In this document: positions 57,802 through 64,000 of the stretch, one piece after another | How the letters are laid out: each line of letters begins with the position of its first letter | Numbering within the stretch: position 1 is the stretch's first letter | Assembly (NCBI RefSeq): GCF_020921035.1 | Contig: NC_063152.1 | Location: 35,074,494 to 35,138,493, forward strand | Length of the DNA stretch: 64,000 nucleotides | Direction of reading: 5' to 3' | Source: Rhodamnia argentea | Taxonomy: Eukaryota; Streptophyta; Magnoliopsida; Myrtales; Myrtaceae | The notes under the pieces: model-generated | The model's database searches: none | The model's input: only the letters and a program-made list of their open reading frames with translations | What the model was told of the DNA's origin: nothing | Program-made: the position numbers and the translations under genes

Positions 57802-60575
57802 ATGGCAGAAATTGCAGTAAACTACCTACTTGACAAGCTCAAGGACTTTTTAGAGAATGGGGTTCTATTGAGAGGTGCCGAGGAAGAAGTTACTTCAGTC
57901 AAGAGACAATTGGAGTACATAAGGGCATTCCTGAGGGTTGCAGATTCCCTGGAAGAGAGTGATGAGGAAGTCAAAGTTTGGGTGAAGCAGCCGAGAGAAA
58001 TCGCATATGACACTGAAGACGCTCTTGATGAGTTCAAACTTCTCCTAGCGCATGATCATGAAATTGGTTTTCCTGGTCTTCTCTCCAAGATGTCCTGCTG
58101 TATCAAGAACATGAAAGGTCGATACCGAATTGCTTCGGAGATGAAATCCATCAACTCCAGAATCAGGAACATCTATGATGGACACTGGAGAATCCGAGAC
58201 ACATTAAACAAAGTCGAACATCGCTATGGCTCTAGTAAGCCTGATGACACATGGCAAGACCAGCGAGGGAATGCCCATCTTTTAGACAAAGCTGAGCTCG
58301 TGGGCATCAACGAACCGACAAAAAAGCTAGTTGGCTGGCTGATTGAGGGCACTTCCACGCGAGAAGTAATCTCAATCGTAGGGATGGGAGGACTGGGGAA
58401 AACTACATTAGTGAAGCAAGTTTATGAAGATCCAGAAGTGAAGAAACATTTCATGATACGTGCTTGGATAACTCTTTCTCAATCTTCAAGCATAGAAGAG
58501 ATCCTCCATGGCGTGATTCGACAAATTATGAGGCATACCCAATAACCAGTTCCTCCTCTAGATGACAACATGGACAGATTAGGCCAGAAGATGATTATCA
58601 AGGACTTGCTACAAAATGCGAGGTACCTGATCGTTGTAGATGATGCATGGCGCATAAATGATTGGGATGCGATCAAACATGCATTGCCTAACAACACCTG
58701 CGGCAGCCGAATAATCATCACATCCAGAAATTCTGATTTGGCATATACCTCATGTGGAGAATTCAGAGGGATGGTTTACAAGATGAAGCCACTGCCAGCT
58801 GAACAGTCATGGAAGCTTTTCTGTGCAAAGACATTTCAGGGGAACTCATGCCCTCCTTATCTAGAGGAGACCTGTAGGCTTATTCTAAAAAAGTGCGAGG
58901 GATTGCCACTTGCTATTGTGGCCATCAGTGGTGTTTTGGTTTCAAAAGACACGAGAAAAAAGCATGAATGGGATCTGGTTCATCGAAGTCTTCGTACAGA
59001 AATCGATTGCAACGACAAATTCAAAGCCTTGAAGAGAGTCCTTTCACTTAGTTTTGATGACCTGCCATACTATTTGAAGTCCTGTTTCTTGCACTTCAGT
59101 GTATTTCCCAAGGGTTACCTCATTAAGTGTGACAGATTAATCCGATTATGGATTGCAGAAGGATTTGTAGACAAGAAAGAAGGCATGACGGAAGAAGAAG
59201 TAGCCCAGGACTACTTAAATGAGCTCCTGAACAGAAGCCTGGTAGAGATGGCTGTTAAAACAAGCGATGGAAGGATTGAGTATTGCCGTATCCATGATTT
59301 TCTGCTGGATATTATTACTTCAAAGTCGAGAAACCAAGGCTTGCAGAAATAGCCACAGAAAAACATCATAAATGGACGGACAAAGTTCGTCGCCTATCTA
59401 TACAGAACAGCCTGCAAGCTGTGCAACAGAAAAGGTCATTGTCTCAACTACGTTCTTTATACATGTTTGGGGTAGAGAGATCTTGCATGGACGCTGTTCT
59501 AGGTAGTGAAATGAGACTGCTCACTGTTCTGGACTCGCAGACTCCTTCTTTGACAAGGTTCCCTGCTCAAGTTGCTGAGTGGTGCTACCTAAGATATCTA
59601 AGTTTCAGGTACAGCAAGGTGAGAACTGTTCCAAATTCCATAGGGAAGCTTCAAAACCTAGAGACCCTAGACCTTAAACACACATACGTCACAGAATTGC
59701 CAGTTGTGATCTTGAAGCTCCAACGACTTCGCCATCTACTCATGCGTCGTTGTGGAAACACACCCTACCCATGGTTTAGGTACGGCTTCAAGTGCTTAGA
59801 AGGAATAGGGGCTCTACAATCCCTGCAACAGCTTGCCTGCATGGAAGCCAGTGACGAGAGAAACAGCAGCTTAATGAGAGAGCTTGGCAAGTTGAAACAA
59901 TTGAATAAGTTAGGCATCTTGAAGTTGAGAAAAGAAGACGGAAGGGAATTGTGCTCGTCCATTGAAAAATTAACCAAGCTTCAATCATTATCTGTAACTT
60001 CAGCCAATGAAAATGAGATTATTGATCTACAACCCCTCTCTTCTCCTCCTCCATTTCTCCGGAGAATCTACTTGACAGGACATCTGGAGGCATTACCACA
60101 TTGGATGTCATCTCTTGATACCCTAACGAAATTGGACCTGAAATATAGTCAGCTAAAGGAAAATCCACTGTCATCTCTTGGGAATTTGCCTAATCTTGTG
60201 CGTCTCAAGTTGCTTCAGGTTTATGGAGGAACCAAGTTGCATTTCAAAGCCAACAACTTCATGAAGCTACGGATTCTGTTCCTTGGTCCGTTTGACAGAC
60301 TCGAGTGCGTGGAAGTGGAGAAGGGATCGATGCCTTGTCTTGAGGAGTTGACTATGGAGGGTTGTAAGCTAATGGAGAAGCTTCCATCCAATATTGAGCA
60401 CCTGGAAAAGCTGACAGTGCTGAAGTTTATTGACATGCCTGATGAGTTAGTGAAGAAACTCAGGCAAGATGGACAAGATGATGATTACCTGAAAGTGGCC
60501 CATGTTCCAGAAGTGTATTATGGTTACCGGAGAGGTGGGGGATGGGACGTCGTGCTCACCAAGGCATTTGTGTGA
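57802..60575 (+). pseudogene. CC-NB-LRR pseudogene, RPM1-like (NLR3)
   Basis: Full-length relative of NLR1 and NLR2 starting MAEIAVNYLLDKL, with EDALDEF (72-78), P-loop GMGGLGKTT (194-202), LIVVDDAW, GSRIIITSRN, GLPLAIV, RIHDF and the leucine-rich repeats all recognisable. Three defects are seen. TAA at 58543-58545 (codon 248) replaces a Lys codon just before kinase-2. A one-base loss near 59342 (GGCTTGCAG against GGCTTCGCAG in NLR2) shifts the frame. A deletion near 60549 removes about 15 codons after GGWDV and ends the frame early. A Leu-to-Pro change (KQPREIAY) also stands in the coiled coil. If transcribed, only a coiled-coil plus P-loop fragment of 247 residues could be made. The MULE ends 151 bases upstream. 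Confidence 0.93.
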
Positions 60576-62381
60576 GGAGCGTTGAATCTCCTCCATGGTT
60601 GGAATGAGTGGCCGAGCCTAGAATGCAGTACCATATTTCTCACGACGTATAAGTGATTGAATGACTGTAATTCTAGGAAATTTGTTACGTTGTGATAAAA
60701 GTTTAAAAGCCTAGTGTAAGTTTACTATGGGTCTGTAAATGCCATTTAGCAGCTGGTTTGCATTATTCTGCTACGACCCTTTTCCTCGGAGAAGAGAAGG
60801 GTGGAGTGGGATGGTGTCTGTTCACTTTGAACTTCTTCGAGCCTATGCAGATTTAAGATGAAACTCTGTTCTTATGAGGAACCAATTACATGTTTGTAAC
60901 CACCTTGTATGATTACTCGAGTATTCCTTTTGCGAGCTTGGCCCTTGTGGAACATGTCACGATGTTGCAGTCCTTACTTATGAATCACTCAAGAAGCCCT
61001 CTCGGGACTTCGATGTGTCGCAATTGGAGTCGCTTTCGTCCACTGAACAGTCTCGACATTGCTCCTCGTGAATGGCGCCCTCAGTTGGCAAAGAAAAAGA
61101 AAGATTCACGCCTTGGAGTCTTTTGCTCTTCTGCAACTCAGTGAAGACAATTTCCCGTGTTTTCCTCGTTTAGCCCATCTTCGCAGGTGTCGGTCTCAAA
61201 CAAATGCCAACCCTCCTGGAGTTCTCCACTGAATCTCACTTAGGTTAGAGACTCCAAAATGGTTTTTCTTGCCTCATCATGACAAGTCTCTTACAGTTGT
61301 ATTAGTCGTAAACCATCCCTATGCCCAGAATGTTAGCGTACGAGAGACTTTCGATGAAGGTCCGAGGTCTTGCTTCCCTCGAACTCCATGCTTTTTCCTT
61401 AGTGTTACAATATCCTCTCTCTCTCTCTCTCTCTCCAACCCAAAGCCAAACCCCCGACGAACAGCTATTTTAAGTGAAACTCGGACAACTTCAACCATGA
61501 ACCGAATGTTCCAGGATTTTGCCCTCAAAGGGAACTGGAGGTAGGAAATCACTACTGACAATAAGCACCAACTAGGAGGAGAATCCATATTGGATCAGCA
61601 AGGAGCGAAACGAAAGAGACCGCAATCAACTTCCTGGGCTATACCAATCTCCATTAACATGAAGAGTGGAATCTTGATGCAGAGGAAAAGCTCTTCCATC
61701 AAAAAAATTGCGTCCATCTCTATATATTTTGCAAAGTCTCCAACAAAGTTCCTGGATCCCGAACCCCAAAAAAAAAAAAAAAAACATCAATTTCCTGGAT
61801 CTGTGTGAAAGAAAAACACAAAAGCTTCTCGCTAATGCCCCCGTCCGTTTTGATGAGTAGTTTTATTTTGAAAATGCTGTCGACGAGATCATATCATCTA
61901 GCCATTATAAGAGACCAGAACACGTGCAGTTTGAAAAAATTTGATGAAGTCGGTTATGAAAATGTCAGCATGAACAACCAGAGTCACATACAAAATCATT
62001 CTTATTGATTGCAAAACTTCCCGAAATTGCCAAAAAAATGTTCTTTACATTGTCAGGCATAATTACATTTCCGACAGCTTTTGTAGTAGCCAAATTACAT
62101 AAACCGATCAGCCACACCCTTCGAAGGATAAGAACAAAAGCTGGAATCTTGAACCGACGTAAACCCCAGGTTCCAGATTCACAAGTTTCAGGGATAATCC
62201 TCTCAGCGCCAAAATAATCCACCTTGATTATGCACCAGTTAAGTGTGCCAAAACTCCCCATTTAACATCCATCATCTGCAAAGGGTAAGCAGGGGCCCCT
62301 GCTTGCTTAGTTTTTCAGCTGGCTTCAATAAATGCTGATGCCATCAAAATTTTAAAATAACACTCGGTTATACGAGGGCTT
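60576..62381. other. Region after NLR3, no gene recognised
   Basis: Holds a (CT)n run (61415-61434) and a run of 17 A (about 61768-61784). 61965-62381 is probably the 3' untranslated region of the minus-strand gene that ends at 62382. ORFs on both strands here are short and unrecognised. No copy of the A/B/C segment is evident. Confidence 0.45.
61415..61434. repeat. CT microsatellite
   Basis: A pure CT dinucleotide run of about ten units. Confidence 0.85.
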
Positions 62382-63806
62382 TTATGATACATGATCGCCT
62401 AAATAAGCATAAACTCTTCGTTTAAATGCTCTTCCCAATTCAACAACCTCAGATTCCCTCGTCTGCCTATGCATGCTGTCTAGCTGAATAATCCTAATAT
62501 TTCTTTGGGCCATACGGTTTGCAACATTAATGGTCAAGCTGGCCATATCTCTGCTGTTTGTCAATATTTGTAAGCTAGCAGCAGAATACGCAGGGTTGGA
62601 CACAAGTCGGTTGAGTAATATCAAAGCTTCCCGCATCAGTAAGCTCCTGAGAAATAGTACAGGTTAGTGCACGAGAAAGGAAGGCAGAAACTAAGTCAAC
62701 GGCAAAGACCCGATAGGGATGTTCAGGACTGATAATCAACTGGTACTTCAAGAATAACATCCTGAAAGTAAATGCAAGCACAAGCACCTAAGATAATGGC
62801 ACTGCCATATGACTAAGGTGTTAAATATAGCTATCTAACAAAAGAATCATTAAATAGAGAAGAATCAAAAGGAAGAGTGCCGCATCCAGCATACTGTTTG
62901 TGTAAACTGTAGAACCTGGCAATATCTTTAGTTAGTTTTGTCATGGTACAGACTACAGTTAGTGAAGCCACTTACAGAAATCAATCATTGTTGTATTGGC
63001 ATGCAGCAGCACTCGTCACATTTCCCCAAAAATTTGTTCAATAAAATATTTCCTACTGGCTTTTAGAGAATTCAGGAGAGAGGCCCCTAAGATCAAACTA
63101 AAGAGGCCAGGAAATTGAAGTAGCAATGTCTCCACCAACAGACATCATCTCCATATATTCTACAGAGAATTGCTACAATAAACCAATAAATCAAGCTACT
63201 TGCAATAGAAGAAGTAGAGCCAAAAAGGTATCAAGATGCTGGTCATAATCAACTACCTCTCTTTCAGGATTTCTGCAGGCTCAGTAGGGCCTCCTGCTTC
63301 CACATCCATCTCTGATAGCAATGCTTGCAAAATCAACATAAGGAAGTTCGCCCCATTGGATAGCTTGTGATTCATAAGGATCTCAAAGCCAGTCGTTCCA
63401 GATGAGGCTAAAAATGCCAAAAGCATTGTTGCTCTTCTTTGAAGCTTCAAGCCCTGCAAGTGGACAGTACGTGGAATTCCAGTGAAGAGATAATTTTGTT
63501 CATACTATCATTAGTAGGAATGCCAACTTCAAATACATATTGACGTCAACAAGAAATAAGCTTTTGGCTGATGATCATGTAGGTGTGATGTCAATGTCTA
63601 TCAAGCAACTACAGAACACAAGAACACCAAAAGAACAATCCTTACTTGTATGCAACTTTCCCTAGAAGATACACAATCTGCCAAGCCCTCAAGAATAACA
63701 TCAGATCCTCGAAAAATTGTCATGTTTTTGTCATCGTTGCCATCCACAGAGGAAGCACATTCCCTCTTTTTAAAACCGCAGAAGAACGTCTCCAAGATTT
63801 TTGGGC
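62382..63806 (-). CDS. C-terminal exons of a host gene, possibly ATRIP/SUV2-like
   Basis: Three exons join in frame on the minus strand: 63806-63646, 63453-63257 and 62646-62382, with introns starting GTAAGG and GTAGTT and ending GCAG and CTCAG. The joined protein reads ...ESCIQ/GLKLQRRATM..., then ...EILKER/SLLMREALILLNRL..., and ends YAYLGDHVS. It is leucine-rich and helical, without transmembrane segments or a catalytic motif. The gene continues beyond the window; an open stretch at about 63884-63950 (minus LRKISNVASALD) may be the next exon. The pattern '(R)EALILLNRLVS...RDMASLTI...ESEVVELGRAF' reminds me of the plant DNA-damage cofactor ATRIP/SUV2, but this is memory-based and weak. The exon structure is much surer than the name. 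Confidence 0.65.
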
Positions 63807-64000
63807 CTACAGATATTAACAGAAACTCAAATTACAAGGATGGGTTATGAGTTTATGCCAGCAAGAAGCTCATTAAGCCTCACTTTCGACATCCAGGGCT
63901 GAGGCAACATTGCTAATTTTCCTCAATCTGACCTCTTATGTCTCAGCAAAGTATGCTCATACAATGAAATTTAAAAGGAAAAGAACACGTAAACTGAACA

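Overview
The window is plant nuclear DNA. The evidence is CC-NB-LRR (RPM1-like) resistance genes, LTR retrotransposons with primer-binding sites matching plant initiator-Met tRNA, an L1-type LINE, Mutator-like elements with 9-10 bp target duplications, and a GT-AG-spliced gene at the right edge. A woody eudicot, perhaps Myrtaceae, fits my impression of the resistance genes, but nothing here proves it.

Layout. 1-2427 is the 3' part of a long LTR, with two tandem-repeat arrays inside it, followed by a foldback MITE (2432-3021). 4093-6105 is a minus-strand Angela/BARE-like copia LTR with its primer-binding site. 6111-14725 is copy A of a duplicated non-NLR segment, split by a 2.9 kb solo LTR (8357-11280) and a 5'-truncated LINE (11377-14483). 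Another solo LTR lies at 15500-17451. NLR1 (19478-22312) is followed by segment copy B, and NLR2 (27612-30473) by the diverged copy C. NLR and segment therefore form a tandemly duplicated unit of about 8.1 kb.

36840-57660 is a nested stack of transposons. An old LTR fragment is split by copia B (37796-50345). Copia B itself carries a TRIM with tandem duplications, an intact-ended copia A with 94-95 bp LTRs (39707-44854), and a Pack-MULE holding a fragment of a UBA2-like RNA-binding protein gene (47375-48915). Next to the old LTR is an almost intact Mutator-like element (50979-57651) with long terminal inverted repeats and a spliced transposase broken by one stop codon. It ends about 150 bp upstream of NLR3 (57802-60575), a pseudogene with a nonsense codon, a frameshift and a C-terminal deletion. 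The right edge holds the last three exons of a minus-strand host gene, tentatively ATRIP/SUV2-like.

Only NLR1, NLR2 and the right-edge gene look intact. I did not find a demonstrably new system. The best leads are the Pack-MULE gene capture, the TRIM/host tandem amplification, the LINE insertion that appears to have deleted its target, the unidentified duplicated segment A/B/C, and the MULE at the NLR3 promoter.
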